55,272 bases of DNA from Acinetobacter sp. ANC 4862 (GCF_004336635.1 NZ_SJXH01000022.1:1-55272), one strand, 5' to 3'. Counted from the stretch's first letter, positions 18,934-30,009 are shown. Translations and numbers: made by a program. The notes: generated from the sequence alone by a model not told the origin.

Positions 18934-20478
18934 TTAGTAAGTTTGAGTCGCTTTAAAGCTTTCAACACCTGCTTTGATAGCAGCTTCGATGTCTTTGTTG
19001 TAATCACCAGTTTCATCGATTTTTTGCATTAACGCAGCATGTTCTGAACGGAAGTAAGAGATCAACGCAGCATCAAAGTCTACGATTTTCTTCACTTCAA
19101 CGTCAGCCATGTAGCCTTCGTTAGATGCATAAATTGAAACAGCTTGGTCAGCAATTGAGTAAGGAGCATATTGTTTTTGCTTCATTAACTCAGTTACACG
19201 TTGACCATGTTCAAGTTGTTTACGAGTTGCTTCATCAAGGTCAGAAGCGAACTGAGCAAACGCTGCCAATTCACGGTATTGAGCCAAAGCGGTACGGATA
19301 CCACCAGACAATTTTTTGATGATCTTAGTTTGCGCAGAACCACCAACACGAGATACAGAGATACCCGCGTTCACAGCAGGACGAATACCTGCGTTGAATA
19401 ATGATGTTTCTAAGAAGATCTGACCATCTGTAATCGAAATTACGTTAGTCGGTACGAATGCAGATACGTCACCCGCTTGAGTTTCAATAATCGGCAATGC
19501 AGTTAATGAACCAGTTTGGCCTTTAACTTCACCGTTAGTGAATTTCTCAACGTAGTCAGCAGATACACGAGAAGCACGTTCAAGTAGACGTGAATGTAGA
19601 TAGAACACGTCACCTGGATACGCTTCACGACCTGGTGGACGGCGTAAAAGCAATGAAATTTGACGATACGCAACAGCTTGTTTAGACAAGTCATCATAAA
19701 TGATTAACGCATCTTCACCACGGTCACGGTAGTATTCGCCCATTGTACAGCCAGAGTACGGAGCCAAATACAGCATTGCTGCTGGATCAGATGCACCTGC
19801 TGCTACAACAGTGGTATACGCCATAGCGCCAGTTTCTTCTAGCTTGCGCACAACGTTAGCGATAGTCGATTGTTTTTGACCAATAGCTACGTATACACAT
19901 TTAATGCCAGAATGTTTCTGAGCGATGATCGCATCGATCGCCATTGCTGTTTTACCAGTTTGACGGTCACCAATGATCAACTCACGTTGACCACGGCCTA
20001 CAGGGATCATTGTATCTACTGATTTATAACCAGTTTGTACAGGTTGATCCACTGATTGACGCCAAATTACGCCTGGTGCTACTTTTTCAACAGCATCAGT
20101 TAATTTTGCATCAATAGGGCCTTTACCATCAATTGGGTTACCCAAAGCATCTACGACACGGCCTAAAAGTTCTGGACCAACCGGAACTTCTAATACACGA
20201 CCTGTGCAACGCGCTTTTTGACCTTCTTGAAGGTTTAAGTAGTTACCTAAAACAACGACGCCCACTGAATCCTGTTCTAGGTTCAGTGCCATACCAAATA
20301 AGCCGCCGTCGAATTCGATCATTTCACCGTACATTGCATCAGCAAGGCCGTGAATACGCACAATACCGTCGGAAACCATAACAATGGTCCCTTCGTTCTT
20401 AGCGGTCGCGCTGGTGTCCAGATCGCCGATACGCTGTTTAATGAGCGCACTGATCTCGGATGGATTCAGTTGTTGCAT
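18934..20478 (-). CDS. atpA: ATP synthase F1 subunit alpha
   Basis: Non-catalytic nucleotide-binding subunit of F1, 514 residues. Walker A GDRQTGKT is at 170-177, and [10 protein letters not shown] and the helical C-terminal domain follow as expected. The start [10 protein letters not shown] fits the family and has GAGG 9 nt upstream; a TTG five codons earlier is less likely. atpH ends 46 nt upstream. Confidence 0.98.
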   Translation of the reverse strand: MQQLNPSEISALIKQRIGDLDTSATAKNEGTIVMVSDGIVRIHGLADAMYGEMIEFDGGLFGMALNLEQDSVGVVVLGNYLNLQEGQKARCTGRVLEVPVGPELLGRVVDALGNPIDGKGPIDAKLTDAVEKVAPGVIWRQSVDQPVQTGYKSVDTMIPVGRGQRELIIGDRQTGKTAMAIDAIIAQKHSGIKCVYVAIGQKQSTIANVVRKLEETGAMAYTTVVAAGASDPAAMLYLAPYSGCTMGEYYRDRGEDALIIYDDLSKQAVAYRQISLLLRRPPGREAYPGDVFYLHSRLLERASRVSADYVEKFTNGEVKGQTGSLTALPIIETQAGDVSAFVPTNVISITDGQIFLETSLFNAGIRPAVNAGISVSRVGGSAQTKIIKKLSGGIRTALAQYRELAAFAQFASDLDEATRKQLEHGQRVTELMKQKQYAPYSIADQAVSIYASNEGYMADVEVKKIVDFDAALISYFRSEHAALMQKIDETGDYNKDIEAAIKAGVESFKATQTY

Positions 20479-20524
20479 TGCGCTATACCTCAATCTTTTT
20501 TAAGTTCAGTCTTCTTATATGCAA

Positions 20525-21061
20525 TTAAGCAAGAAGACGAGTCCGCATTTTTTCAAGCTTGTTAAGTGCAGAGTCATCTATCACTTGGTCGCCTGCACGA
20601 ATAACAACACCTGCGATTAACGCCGGATTAACTTCTACAGTTACATTTACAGCAGCGTTAAATTTTTTCTCTAACGCTTGAGCAAGTAATTGTTCTTGTA
20701 CAGAAGTCACAGGGAATGCTGATTCAATCACAACATCCACAGTATTGTTATTCTGTGATTTGAGTAGTTCGTATTCTGCTTCAATTTCAGGTAACAACGC
20801 TAAACGATCGTTGTCTGCAAGAAGAGTCAAAAAGTTTGACACTTCTTGAGTTTGATTCTCACCTAAAACTTTTGCAAAAACACTTACCTGCTCAGCAGGA
20901 GTAAGCTCAGGGCGATTCAAATAAGCGGAAAATGCTTCGTCTTGCACCGCAGCACTGAGCACTTGTAACACATTCGACCAATTGTCAGTTGCACCTTGCT
21001 CAGAAGCGAAAGCAAATGCTGCTTTTGCGTACGGGCGTGCCAACGTCAAGAGTTCAGCCAT
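20525..21061 (-). CDS. atpH: ATP synthase F1 subunit delta
   Basis: Peripheral-stalk subunit linking F1 to subunit b, 178 residues. N-terminal helical domain begins with [13 protein letters not shown]; the C-terminal region has the family end [19 protein letters not shown] and [12 protein letters not shown]. Eleven bases separate it from atpF, so translation is probably coupled. Confidence 0.96.
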   Translation of the reverse strand: MAELLTLARPYAKAAFAFASEQGATDNWSNVLQVLSAAVQDEAFSAYLNRPELTPAEQVSVFAKVLGENQTQEVSNFLTLLADNDRLALLPEIEAEYELLKSQNNNTVDVVIESAFPVTSVQEQLLAQALEKKFNAAVNVTVEVNPALIAGVVIRAGDQVIDDSALNKLEKMRTRLLA

Positions 21062-21072
21062 AATCGCCTCGC

Positions 21073-21543
21073 TTAAAGTTTAGCAGCCAGCTGAGTAAGC
21101 ATGGCATTGTGAGCTTCCGCATCAACTTGCTGGTTCAGAATTTTTTCTGCACCAGTAACTGCCAAGGCAGCAACTTGTTGACGTAATTCTTCGCGTGCAG
21201 CATTGATTTCAGTATCAACAGTTTCTTTCGCCTGTTGACGGATACGCTCACCTTCAGCAGCTGCTTGGGTACGCGCTTCTTCGATCAATTGTGCACCACG
21301 ACGGTTCGCTTGTTCGATCAATTGAGCCGCTTGTGCTTTTGCCGCATCTAATTCAGCTTTCACTTGAGCTTGCGCATCGGCAAGGTCAGCTTTTGCTTTT
21401 TCAGCAGCATTTAGCCCATCAGCGATACGACGCTGACGTTCACTAATCGCATTGATTAGTGGTGGCCATACAAACTTCATGCAGAATGCGACAAACATCG
21501 CAAATGCAATTGCTTGGCCAATCAATGTGAGGTTGATATTCAT
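21073..21543 (-). CDS. atpF: ATP synthase Fo subunit b
   Basis: Peripheral-stalk subunit, 156 residues. One membrane helix at about 5-28 ([20 protein letters not shown]) is followed by the long charged coiled-coil helix, rich in Ala, Glu, Gln and Arg, that dimerises and contacts delta. The length equals that of E. coli subunit b. Confidence 0.97.
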   Translation of the reverse strand: MNINLTLIGQAIAFAMFVAFCMKFVWPPLINAISERQRRIADGLNAAEKAKADLADAQAQVKAELDAAKAQAAQLIEQANRRGAQLIEEARTQAAAEGERIRQQAKETVDTEINAAREELRQQVAALAVTGAEKILNQQVDAEAHNAMLTQLAAKL

Positions 21544-21581
21544 AGCTATTCCTCAATAGTTTAATTTAGGAATTAAGCTGA

Positions 21582-21836
<255 letters not shown>

Positions 21837-21910
21837 TCAGAGGTTAGGTTTTATACCAAATTAAGTTAGAAAACTGTACCCAACCATCTCGTGATAGTCA
21901 GGCAATACCA

Positions 21911-22789
<879 letters not shown>

Positions 22790-22891
22790 TCACACCTGGT
22801 CAATGTCAAATACTAAATAGAGTGAACGAACATCGCGTGCTGCCTGATATCTCGTCCATCTCCTAAAAAACTTTTCAATTTTTTGTTGTGC

Positions 22892-23290
22892 TTAAACCCG
22901 TTTTTGTAGACGTGACGCCAAAAAAGGGGCGACCCACGACATGGCTTGAACGAGGATAAAACCACAAAACAACGCCACCGCTGACAACGGTTTAACGTTA
23001 CTTAAAATTAAAATGAAACCAACGATCACAATTGCAAACTTGCCCATCAAGCCTCTATACATGTTCGAAAGAACCTGCTTTGAAGCTCGCGCACCTGCGG
23101 CTCGAAACGATTGCCAAGAAAAATAACAACTTGCAAGCCAACACACCAACGCACCAAGTGCGGCGCTGTAGGCTGCAGTCGAGTCTTTCAGGACCCACGC
23201 TATCAAGGCTGAAACAGGGATCATGCATGCTTGTAAGATGACCAAAGCTTTCGCTAATCGTCGATCAATCATGCGACTAGTTCGGCTCAT
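22892..23290 (-). CDS. atpI: ATP synthase subunit I (AtpI)
   Basis: First gene of the operon, 132 residues with four hydrophobic helices. AtpI proteins are accessory membrane proteins that help assemble the c-ring, not part of the final enzyme. The sequence is weakly conserved, so the call rests on the four-helix pattern and on its position immediately upstream of atpB. Confidence 0.88.
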   Translation of the reverse strand: MSRTSRMIDRRLAKALVILQACMIPVSALIAWVLKDSTAAYSAALGALVCWLASCYFSWQSFRAAGARASKQVLSNMYRGLMGKFAIVIVGFILILSNVKPLSAVALFCGFILVQAMSWVAPFLASRLQKRV

Positions 23291-23354
23291 TATTTATTCA
23301 CTCACAGCATTCATGCTTGACAAGTTTAGCTGATGATCGTTTTTAATCGCAGGC

Positions 23355-23383
23355 ATTATAGAGTTACACCCCTGAACATGCAA
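23355..23383 (-). promoter_or_regulatory. Likely sigma-70 promoter of the atp operon
   Basis: On the minus strand TTGCAT (23378-23383), 17 bp, then TATAAT (23355-23360). The start of transcription would fall near 23348, about 58 nt before the atpI ATG. The -10 is perfect and the -35 is a four-of-six match. Confidence 0.7.
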
Positions 23384-23461
23384 TCTTTTCCCGACCTAAG
23401 TCTGGTTTTTTTCAACGATTAAGTTGCTTTCATACTAATCAATAGTTGTTTATTTTTTGTA

Positions 23462-24301
23462 TTACTTTCGTGCATTTAGCACACAGTTATGGGTTTGCTC
23501 GGCAAGTTTTTTCCAAGCCAGCACAAAATCCCCTGCCCCACCCATGCTTTCGTCTACTGCCTGAAAGGTAATCGGATTCAATTTCTGGTATTGATTTTTA
23601 CTGGCATGCCCTTCAGCCAACAGGCACATTTTGCGACTCGGACGGCTATCATTTAGGTATTTAATTTGCGCCATCGTCGGTGCGACATGCGGATCATCGG
23701 TCAATGCACCGGCAAATTTCAAATTTAAGGCACGTTCTAAATATTGATACGCATCGTGATATGCCCAGTAGGTCTTTGCAGATGAATTGGTATTATATTG
23801 TTGTGCAGTCTGCAACATCGCTTGTGCAAAGCGCTTGGCATTGGCCCAATAGGTATCTTTATATTCGGGTAATTGCTGTGAACGCAGGGCTGCAATAAAA
23901 AAGCCAATCCGCACCGCATTGTTAGGATCTAGCCACACATGCGTATCTACCGTATTGTTCAACGGCACACCACGGGTAGTACGCTGAGGTAAGGTTTGCA
24001 CGATACCGGAATCTAAAATAGAAATGGCTTTAGGATTATCAGACAACAGCTTATTCAATGGGGCTTCATGTGCCTTGCCCAACCAGATCACCAGTGATGC
24101 ATCCAGGATAGCTTTGCGATGTGCTGGCGTAAGCGTGACATCGTGTCCGGTTTGATCCGCCAATAACAGTACAGGCTTTTCAACCCCTTGCGTGATTTCT
24201 TCAGCAATAAGATAAATTGGATGCGTAGAGACCACTAAACTTTGTGACCAGCTTAAGGTGGTGAATAAAGCAAGCGCACAAAATGCAAAGAAACGGGACA
24301 T
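23462..24301 (-). CDS. znuA: Zinc ABC transporter substrate-binding protein ZnuA
   Basis: Periplasmic zinc-binding protein of the cluster A-I family, 279 residues, delivering zinc to ZnuB. A signal peptide occupies about 1-20. Candidate zinc ligands are H53 (TGHDVTL), H121 (DTHVWLDP) and H182 or H205 (YHDAYQYL, DDPHVAPT). The usual His/Asp-rich flexible loop after the first ligand is missing, as in shorter members. It faces zur across a Zur-like box and ends just before the atp promoter region. Confidence 0.93.
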   Translation of the reverse strand: MSRFFAFCALALFTTLSWSQSLVVSTHPIYLIAEEITQGVEKPVLLLADQTGHDVTLTPAHRKAILDASLVIWLGKAHEAPLNKLLSDNPKAISILDSGIVQTLPQRTTRGVPLNNTVDTHVWLDPNNAVRIGFFIAALRSQQLPEYKDTYWANAKRFAQAMLQTAQQYNTNSSAKTYWAYHDAYQYLERALNLKFAGALTDDPHVAPTMAQIKYLNDSRPSRKMCLLAEGHASKNQYQKLNPITFQAVDESMGGAGDFVLAWKKLAEQTHNCVLNARK

Positions 24302-24328
24302 GAAAGAAGATCACTAAATTTTCAACAG

Positions 24329-24346
24329 GTGTTATAATATAACAAA
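24329..24346. promoter_or_regulatory. Zur box between znuA and zur
   Basis: GTGTTATAATATAACAAA contains GTTATAATATAAC, palindromic at 12 of 13 positions. Zinc-loaded Zur should bind here and shut both znuA and zur-znuCB. The match is to the general GTTATA-n-TATAAC pattern of Fur/Zur operators; no binding data are available here. Confidence 0.85.
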
Positions 24347-24442
24347 TAGACAAAAATACCTACGGCTAATCGAAACGGGTATCGCTTCATGTTAAGATTT
24401 AATGTCCATTTGTTTTTATAAATTTCGCACTTGAGGTTGGCT

Positions 24443-24940
24443 ATGAGCTTATGTTCGCACGAACATCACAATGCATTACATGGCGTACATGACCATCATA
24501 ATGTCGAAACACGACTGGCTGAAGCTGAAAGCCTCTGTGCGGCAACTGGCGCACGTTTAACACCGTTACGTAAAGAAGTATTAGGTCTGATTTTAAATGC
24601 CACAGGTCCAATGGGTGCATATGACTTATTGGCTAAAATTAAAAGTGATTCCGACCGCCCTGCTGCTCCACCGACAGTTTATCGCACTTTAGACTTTTTA
24701 TTGGAAAAAGGCTTAATCCACCGTTTAACTTCTATTAATGCTTACATTCCATGTTGTCATCCGCGTGAAGGACATCAGGCTGCATTTTTAATTTGTACCC
24801 ATTGCAAGAATGTGACAGAAGCTTCTGCACAGGGTTTATTAACACAATTAGATGCGCTTTCAGCATCTGATCAATTTACTGCACATCACAGTATTATTGA
24901 AATTTCTGGGATATGTCAGCAGTGCCGCAACAAACAGTAA
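24443..24940 (+). CDS. zur: Zinc uptake regulator Zur
   Basis: Fur-family zinc-sensing repressor, 165 residues. An N-terminal His-rich stretch (HEHHNALHGVHDHH) precedes the winged helix (about 30-95, RLTPLRKEVL and PPTVYRTLDFLLEKGLI). The two CxxC pairs C118-C121 and C158-C161 bind the structural zinc. The ATG at 24443 is preferred over an upstream TTG because GAGG stands 6 nt before it. Its last 28 bases overlap znuC, so repressor and transporter are translationally coupled and under the same Zur box, giving autoregulation. Confidence 0.95.
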   Translation: MSLCSHEHHNALHGVHDHHNVETRLAEAESLCAATGARLTPLRKEVLGLILNATGPMGAYDLLAKIKSDSDRPAAPPTVYRTLDFLLEKGLIHRLTSINAYIPCCHPREGHQAAFLICTHCKNVTEASAQGLLTQLDALSASDQFTAHHSIIEISGICQQCRNKQ

Positions 24941-25704
24941 CAGCTCACACACTGATTGCCTTAGACAAAATCAGTGTACGTATCGATGAGCGTGACATTT
25001 TAAAGAATGTCGATTTCGCCTTACATGAGCGAGAAATTGTCACGTTGATTGGTCCGAATGGCGCAGGGAAATCTACCCTGATTAAAGTCTTGCTAGGGAT
25101 TGTGAAAGCCAATTCAGGCAAAATTCATAGTCATAAAAAATTAAAATTTTCTTATGTGCCGCAAAAGTTTAATCCGTCGCATAGCTTGCCTTTACGGGTA
25201 CAAGACTTATTGGCCTTAGAAAAATGCGATGCGGATAGAAAAGCAGAAATTATTTGCGATACCGGCATTACTAAACTCCAAGATTCTAAAGTACAACAAC
25301 TATCGGGTGGTGAACGACAACGTGTTTTGTTGGCACGTGCTTTACTGCGTCAACCCGATGTACTGGTTCTGGATGAACCGATGCAAGGTTTAGATATTCA
25401 ATCAGAAGCTGAACTGTACGAATATGTAAGAAGCTTGCCAATAAAATATGGCTGTGCCGTGTTAATGGTATCGCACGACCTGCAATGGGTCATGCAGGGT
25501 ACGCACCGCGTGGTGTGTTTAAATAAACACATCTGCTGCAGCGGTTTACCTGAAAATGTGCAAAAGCATCCAGAGTATCAAGCCATTTTTGGTACCAATC
25601 GCGTTTTCTATCAGCATCATCACGAGCATTGTGCGCACGGTGACAGTGCAACCCCGTGCCAGCATGATCCTCGTCCTCATATTCACCCAGAACCGGAAGC
25701 TTAA
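24913..25704 (+). CDS. znuC: Zinc ABC transporter ATP-binding protein ZnuC
   Basis: Energises zinc import, 263 residues. Walker A GPNGAGKST (47-55), signature LSGGERQRV (130-138), Walker B VLVLDEP (150-156) and the switch His in VSHDL. The C-terminal end is His-rich (YQHHHEHCAHGD ... HPRPHIHPE), seen in several ZnuC proteins and a possible zinc-sensing tail. The start lies inside zur; znuB follows after 3 nt. Confidence 0.95.
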   Translation: MSAVPQQTVTAHTLIALDKISVRIDERDILKNVDFALHEREIVTLIGPNGAGKSTLIKVLLGIVKANSGKIHSHKKLKFSYVPQKFNPSHSLPLRVQDLLALEKCDADRKAEIICDTGITKLQDSKVQQLSGGERQRVLLARALLRQPDVLVLDEPMQGLDIQSEAELYEYVRSLPIKYGCAVLMVSHDLQWVMQGTHRVVCLNKHICCSGLPENVQKHPEYQAIFGTNRVFYQHHHEHCAHGDSATPCQHDPRPHIHPEPEA

Positions 25705-25707
25705 GCC

Positions 25708-26508
25708 ATGATGGAATGGTTACAAATATTGTTACCTGCATGGACCATGGGAACGCTACTGGTGTTTCTGACTGCTCCGCTGGGTTGTTTAATGTTATGG
25801 CGACGAATGTCTTTTTTTGCGGACACCATGGCACACGGTACTTTACTGGGTGTTGCGATTGCCGGTGCTTTAAGCCTCCCACTTTGGTTAGGCGTGACCT
25901 TTTTGGCATTCTTGTTGGTCGGTATTTTATGGGTCCTGCATGACCCTCGCCTGCCCAATGATGCTTTGCTGGCACTCTGTTCAGCCACCCTACTCTGTTC
26001 AGGCTTATTGTTTATCCAGCATATTCCAAGTTTAAGACCCGAACTGCTCAGCTATCTTTTTGGCGATCTGCTGCAAATTTCATGGTCCGATCTCCCAATG
26101 TTTGCTTTTGTGATTATTGCCGCTTTAGCTGTGCTGTATAAAAACTGGCAAGCACAGATTCAAATTGCAATTGACCCTGATATGGCAATAAGTGAAGGCG
26201 TGAATGCCAAATGGCAACGTCTGGTGTTTATGTTGTTATTGGCACTCTTTACCGTGTTGGCTTTACGTGCGGTAGGTTCATTGTTGATGGGTGCTTTACT
26301 GGTTATTCCAGCATTAACTGCACGACTTCTGGCAAACTCACCTAAACAGATGGTGGTTTGGGCTTTTGTGATTGCTCAAATCGGGATTAGTGTAGGTTTA
26401 TGGTCAAGTGTAGGTTTAGACACATCGACAGGCTTAACAATTGTGCTCACCATGGCGATTTTGTTTGCAGTGATTTTTACAGTGCAGAAAGTGAAGAAGT
26501 TGGCTTAG
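25708..26508 (+). CDS. znuB: Zinc ABC transporter permease ZnuB
   Basis: Membrane-spanning subunit of the ZnuABC importer, 266 residues with eight or nine hydrophobic helices. MSFFADTMAHGTLLGVAIAG near residue 35 is the conserved ABC-3 segment, and ALRAVGSLLMGALLVIPALTA is the other. Two adjacent ATGs are possible starts. It ends the operon. Confidence 0.95.
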   Translation: MMEWLQILLPAWTMGTLLVFLTAPLGCLMLWRRMSFFADTMAHGTLLGVAIAGALSLPLWLGVTFLAFLLVGILWVLHDPRLPNDALLALCSATLLCSGLLFIQHIPSLRPELLSYLFGDLLQISWSDLPMFAFVIIAALAVLYKNWQAQIQIAIDPDMAISEGVNAKWQRLVFMLLLALFTVLALRAVGSLLMGALLVIPALTARLLANSPKQMVVWAFVIAQIGISVGLWSSVGLDTSTGLTIVLTMAILFAVIFTVQKVKKLA

Positions 26509-26559
26509 TCTTTCCTTTATATATCGATCATTCTTTTAAGATGCATTTATTTTCTAACA

Positions 26560-26581
26560 GCCTCTCCTTATAAGGAGAGGC
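26560..26581. terminator. Perfect 22-bp palindrome between convergent genes
   Basis: GCCTCTCCTTATAAGGAGAGGC lies between the ends of znuB and the LysE-type gene. It can form a stem on both strands but lacks a T run, so any terminator role would be weak or Rho-assisted. Confidence 0.5.
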
Positions 26582-26598
26582 AAAACAATCTTTACTGA

Positions 26599-27219
26599 TT
26601 ACTGATGTACCAAGCTAAGTAATCCCGCTGCACAGCTAAACAAGACCGCAAAAGTCCGGTTCATATATTTTTGCTGTTTAGGGGATTTCAATACGCGTAA
26701 AACTTTGGCTGCAAGCCCTGTATAACCCGCCATCACGATCAGATCAATCGTGACCATGGTTACCGCCATAATCAGATACTGAATCCATTGTGGTTTGGAT
26801 AAATCTAAAAACTGCGGCAATACCGCCAGTAAAAATACAATCGCTTTGGGATTACTCATATTGACCAGGAAGCCATGCAAGATTAGTTTAGCAATTGATT
26901 TATTCGGTTGTTCCTGTTGAATCTCAATCGACTGAGTCGGTGCTTTCCATTGTAAATAAGCCAAATACAATAAATACAACACACCAAACCATTTCACTAC
27001 CAGAAAAGCCCAAGGCGTCGTTGCAAATAACACCCCTACTCCGGCTGCGACAATCCCAATTTGCACCAACAATGCGAGTTGCAAACCTAAAGCATTCCAG
27101 TAGCCACGGCGAAAACCATAGTTTAAACCACTCGACATTGAAGCGATTGCACCTGCACCAGGAGAAATGCTAATCACCCAACACGCCAGCATATACGCCA
27201 GCCAAACTTGGTAAGACAT
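26599..27219 (-). CDS. LysE/RhtB-family amino acid exporter
   Basis: Inner-membrane exporter of 206 residues with about six hydrophobic helices. The opening ISPGAGAIASMSSGLNYGFRRG is the LysE signature region, and the middle FLVNMSNPKAIVFLLAVLPQF is typical of RhtB proteins that export homoserine, threonine or lactones. The substrate is not predictable. It is monocistronic and divergent from the Dyp-type peroxidase gene. Confidence 0.9.
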   Translation of the reverse strand: MSYQVWLAYMLACWVISISPGAGAIASMSSGLNYGFRRGYWNALGLQLALLVQIGIVAAGVGVLFATTPWAFLVVKWFGVLYLLYLAYLQWKAPTQSIEIQQEQPNKSIAKLILHGFLVNMSNPKAIVFLLAVLPQFLDLSKPQWIQYLIMAVTMVTIDLIVMAGYTGLAAKVLRVLKSPKQQKYMNRTFAVLFSCAAGLLSLVHQ

Positions 27220-27381
27220 AAAATATAAGGATATAGAAATATGGAAGTATTATATGACTTTTCATCTTTTAGAAGCTTTAAAAATCAACTATCAAAATAA
27301 AACTTTGGGCTATTCACTCAGGCAGTGATGAGGCACAATAAAGCCAGCCACGTATTTTATAAAAATTGTTAGGAGCCATGT

Positions 27382-28299
27382 ATGACTGCCCAATCTGTAA
27401 TTTTACCATTACCATCAGATCATGCTCGGTTTATTGTTTTACGTTTAAAAGACTTAACGATTAATGAGTTAAAAGAAAAGCTTGCAGATTTATTTACTAC
27501 ACGTGATCGTTTAATCACACAGCATCCTAACGCACAAATTAAAACGGGTGTAGCGTTTGGTCCTGAGCTTTGGGCAAAACTCTATAATCAACCCCCTGAA
27601 GGTTTTAAACAATTGGAACCCATCCACGGTTCATTTCAAATGCCTGTTGTCCCTGCTGATGTTTTAATTCATGTTGCATCTCAACGCACTGACATTTGTT
27701 TTGCATTAAGCCAATCTTTCTTTGAAGGTATTCAAGATAAAGTTGAAGTGCTGGATGAACGGGTATGTTTCCGCAATTTTGACGGTCGTGACCTCACAGG
27801 TTTTATTGATGGTACTGAAAACCCTCAATTCCCAGATGACCGTGCCGAAGTCGCTTTACTCGGTGAAGATGCAGGCATTTTTGCTGATGGTTCATTCGTC
27901 TTTGCACAACGCTATGCGCATAACTTGGCAAAATGGAAACAATTAAAAGTCGATGCACAAGAAAATGTGATTGGTCGAACTAAATTAGAATCTATTGAAC
28001 TGGATGATGAGGTTAAACCTAAAAATGCCCACATTGCCCGTGTGGTGATTGAAGATGATGAAGGCGAAGAAATGGAAATTTTACGTCACTCTCTTCCTTA
28101 TGGGGATGGTAAAGGTGACCAAGGTTTGTTCTTTATTGCGTATACCAAGAACTTAGAAATTATTGATCATATGTTGCAACACATGTTTGGTACAACTGGC
28201 GACGGTATTCATGATCGCCTGCTTCACTTTGTAACTCCAGTTGATGGTGCTTATTACTTTGTACCAAGTGAGGAGTTGCTGGAAAAGGTTTTGGCATAA
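27382..28299 (+). CDS. Dyp-type heme peroxidase
   Basis: Heme peroxidase of 305 residues. The Dyp signature GFIDGTENP is at 140-148, with catalytic D143; the proximal heme ligand is H217 (NAHIAR) and the distal Arg is R235 (LRHSLPYGD). There is no Tat or Sec signal, which places it in the cytoplasm, like YfeX, rather than among exported EfeB types. AGGAG precedes the ATG. A strong terminator follows, so it is transcribed alone. The physiological substrate is unknown for the family. Confidence 0.94.
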   Translation: MTAQSVILPLPSDHARFIVLRLKDLTINELKEKLADLFTTRDRLITQHPNAQIKTGVAFGPELWAKLYNQPPEGFKQLEPIHGSFQMPVVPADVLIHVASQRTDICFALSQSFFEGIQDKVEVLDERVCFRNFDGRDLTGFIDGTENPQFPDDRAEVALLGEDAGIFADGSFVFAQRYAHNLAKWKQLKVDAQENVIGRTKLESIELDDEVKPKNAHIARVVIEDDEGEEMEILRHSLPYGDGKGDQGLFFIAYTKNLEIIDHMLQHMFGTTGDGIHDRLLHFVTPVDGAYYFVPSEELLEKVLA

Positions 28300-28303
28300 T
28301 AAT

Positions 28304-28342
28304 AAAGTTAGAAATAGCTTATTAAGCTATTTCTAACTTTTT
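28304..28342 (+). terminator. Strong terminator after the Dyp peroxidase gene
   Basis: Perfect 18-bp arms (28304-28321 and 28323-28340, AAAGTTAGAAATAGCTTA and its complement) followed by TT. The stem is long and symmetric, so it should work in both directions. Confidence 0.85.
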
Positions 28343-28360
28343 AATGGTTCAATATATAAA

Positions 28361-28525
28361 TTAATTATATTTTTCTAAAAATAATATTCTTTCTTTAGTC
28401 ATATCGATTTGACATTGCATAGCATCAAAATGACTTTCTCTTCCATAATTTTTTTCATCTGCTACACATGTTGATTCCTTAAGCTTGATCCATTCTCGTT
28501 GAGAGTTTTTTAATTTATTTTTTTT
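28361..28525 (-). pseudogene. Relic of an LprI-like (DUF1311) protein
   Basis: The minus strand has a frame of about 54 codons with NSQREWIKLKEST and CQIDMTKERILFLEKY, and the order QR.WI ... C ... C ... T..R...L of the LprI/DUF1311 domain, whose members include lysozyme inhibitors. It has a stop at 28361-28363 but no start codon; an upstream stop lies within an A10 run. This is a 5'-truncated remnant. The family call comes from a short motif pattern and is moderate. Confidence 0.55.
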
Positions 28526-28733
28526 TTAAGAATATTATTTTAATAAGTGGCTGCATTCTAGGAAATGTTGTTTTTTTAGTCTAGTGAGTTTTTTGTTAAT
28601 TTTATGAAAAAGCGGCATTCACTTAAATTGATCAGATGAGTTTAAAAATGCAGAGATTAAATTAGACTTTTATTTTTCAGTTCCTGTCTTGCTGCTACAC
28701 TGAAAAGAATAACAATATTCAAGAGTTCGGGTC

Positions 28734-29888
28734 ATGATTAACCTCCATTCCAAACTACCCGCGCAAGGGGTCACCATTTTTAGTGTGATGACTGCAATGG
28801 CACATCGCCTGAATGCCTTAAATCTCTCTCAAGGGTTTCCCGATTTTGCAGCCCCTCCTGCGCTGTTAAAAGCGTTAAGCCAAGCTGCTTTGGATGGCTT
28901 TAATCAATATGCCCCAAGTGATGGACTGATTTCGCTACGTGAACAATTAGCACATCAATTTTTAAAACGCGATCAACTGGTGATTGATCCTGTCACGGAA
29001 ATCACCATTACCCCCGGGGCAACCATCGGGATTTTTTGCACGATTCAGGCACTCATTCATGCCGGTGATGAAGTCATTATTTTTGACCCCAGCTACGACA
29101 GTTATGCTCCAAGTGTGCAACTGGTGGGTGGCAAAGCCATTCATATTCCTCTGGTTGCACCCAAGTTTTCCGTGAACTGGAATCAGGTTAAAGATGCCAT
29201 CAACGACAAGACCCGAATGATCATTGTGAATACTCCTCACAACCCTAGCGGTGCAATTTGGTCACGTCAGGACTGGTTAAATTTAATTGAACTGATTCGT
29301 GACAAGAATATTGTAGTGCTGTCCGATGAAGTCTATGAACATCTGGTTTTTGATGGTCAAAAGCACTATTCGGCGCTGTCTTTCCCTGAATTGCGTGACC
29401 GTAGCATTGTGGTCGGTTCCTTTGGTAAAACCTTTCATGTCACGGGCTGGAAAACCGGGTACTGCATCGCATCGCCTGAACTGATGAAACTATTTAGACA
29501 GGTTTATCAATTTGTCAGTTTTTGTGGTGTCACTCCAATACAGATGGCACTGGCGACTTTTATGCAGCAGCATCCTGAACATATTGAACAACTTGCCGAC
29601 TTTTATCAGGATAAACGCGATCTGTTTAATTCAGGCATTCGCAACTCACGCTTTTATTTTACCCCGTCGCAAGGGACCTATTTCCAGAACCTAAATTACA
29701 GTGCCATTCGCCCCGATTTAAACGATGTCGAGATGTGTAAATTTCTAGCTGAGCATCATGGCATTGTGGCGATTCCTGTTTCCGTTTTTTACCAGCAAGC
29801 GCCCGAAAATTTACGTTTAATTCGTTTTTGTTTTGCCAAAAAAGATGAAACCTTAGAACAGGCATCTGCCATTTTATCTGCTGTTTAA
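28734..29888 (+). CDS. PLP aminotransferase (YbdL-like, methionine or aromatic)
   Basis: Class I/II PLP aminotransferase, 384 residues. PLP lysine is K232 in GSFGKTFHVTGWK, with N170 (NTPHNPSG), D198 and Y201 (SDEVYEHL). The overall pattern resembles E. coli YbdL, which transaminates methionine, and kynurenine aminotransferases; both use 2-oxo acids. The neighbours (sulfur-source genes start 2 kb later) make methionine metabolism attractive but not proven. A terminator follows at 29912. Confidence 0.88.
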   Translation: MINLHSKLPAQGVTIFSVMTAMAHRLNALNLSQGFPDFAAPPALLKALSQAALDGFNQYAPSDGLISLREQLAHQFLKRDQLVIDPVTEITITPGATIGIFCTIQALIHAGDEVIIFDPSYDSYAPSVQLVGGKAIHIPLVAPKFSVNWNQVKDAINDKTRMIIVNTPHNPSGAIWSRQDWLNLIELIRDKNIVVLSDEVYEHLVFDGQKHYSALSFPELRDRSIVVGSFGKTFHVTGWKTGYCIASPELMKLFRQVYQFVSFCGVTPIQMALATFMQQHPEHIEQLADFYQDKRDLFNSGIRNSRFYFTPSQGTYFQNLNYSAIRPDLNDVEMCKFLAEHHGIVAIPVSVFYQQAPENLRLIRFCFAKKDETLEQASAILSAV

Positions 29889-29911
29889 GTTGATGATTTA
29901 TTCGTAAGTTT

Positions 29912-29945
29912 AAGCCTTAGTTACTTAACAACTAAGGCTTTTTTA
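29912..29945 (+). terminator. Rho-independent terminator
   Basis: AAGCCTTAGTT (29912-29922) pairs with AACTAAGGCTT (29930-29940) and is followed by T4. It ends the aminotransferase gene. Confidence 0.9.
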
Positions 29946-30009
29946 AGCGAACTCAGGTAGTGTAATTTTAAATCTGAAAAATGATAAAAATACCTTTACA
30001 GGACGTTCC

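Noticed and set aside
25490..25975. 161-codon minus-strand open frame across znuC and znuB
   Set aside because: Crosses the junction of two well-supported genes and shows no domain; shadow frame.
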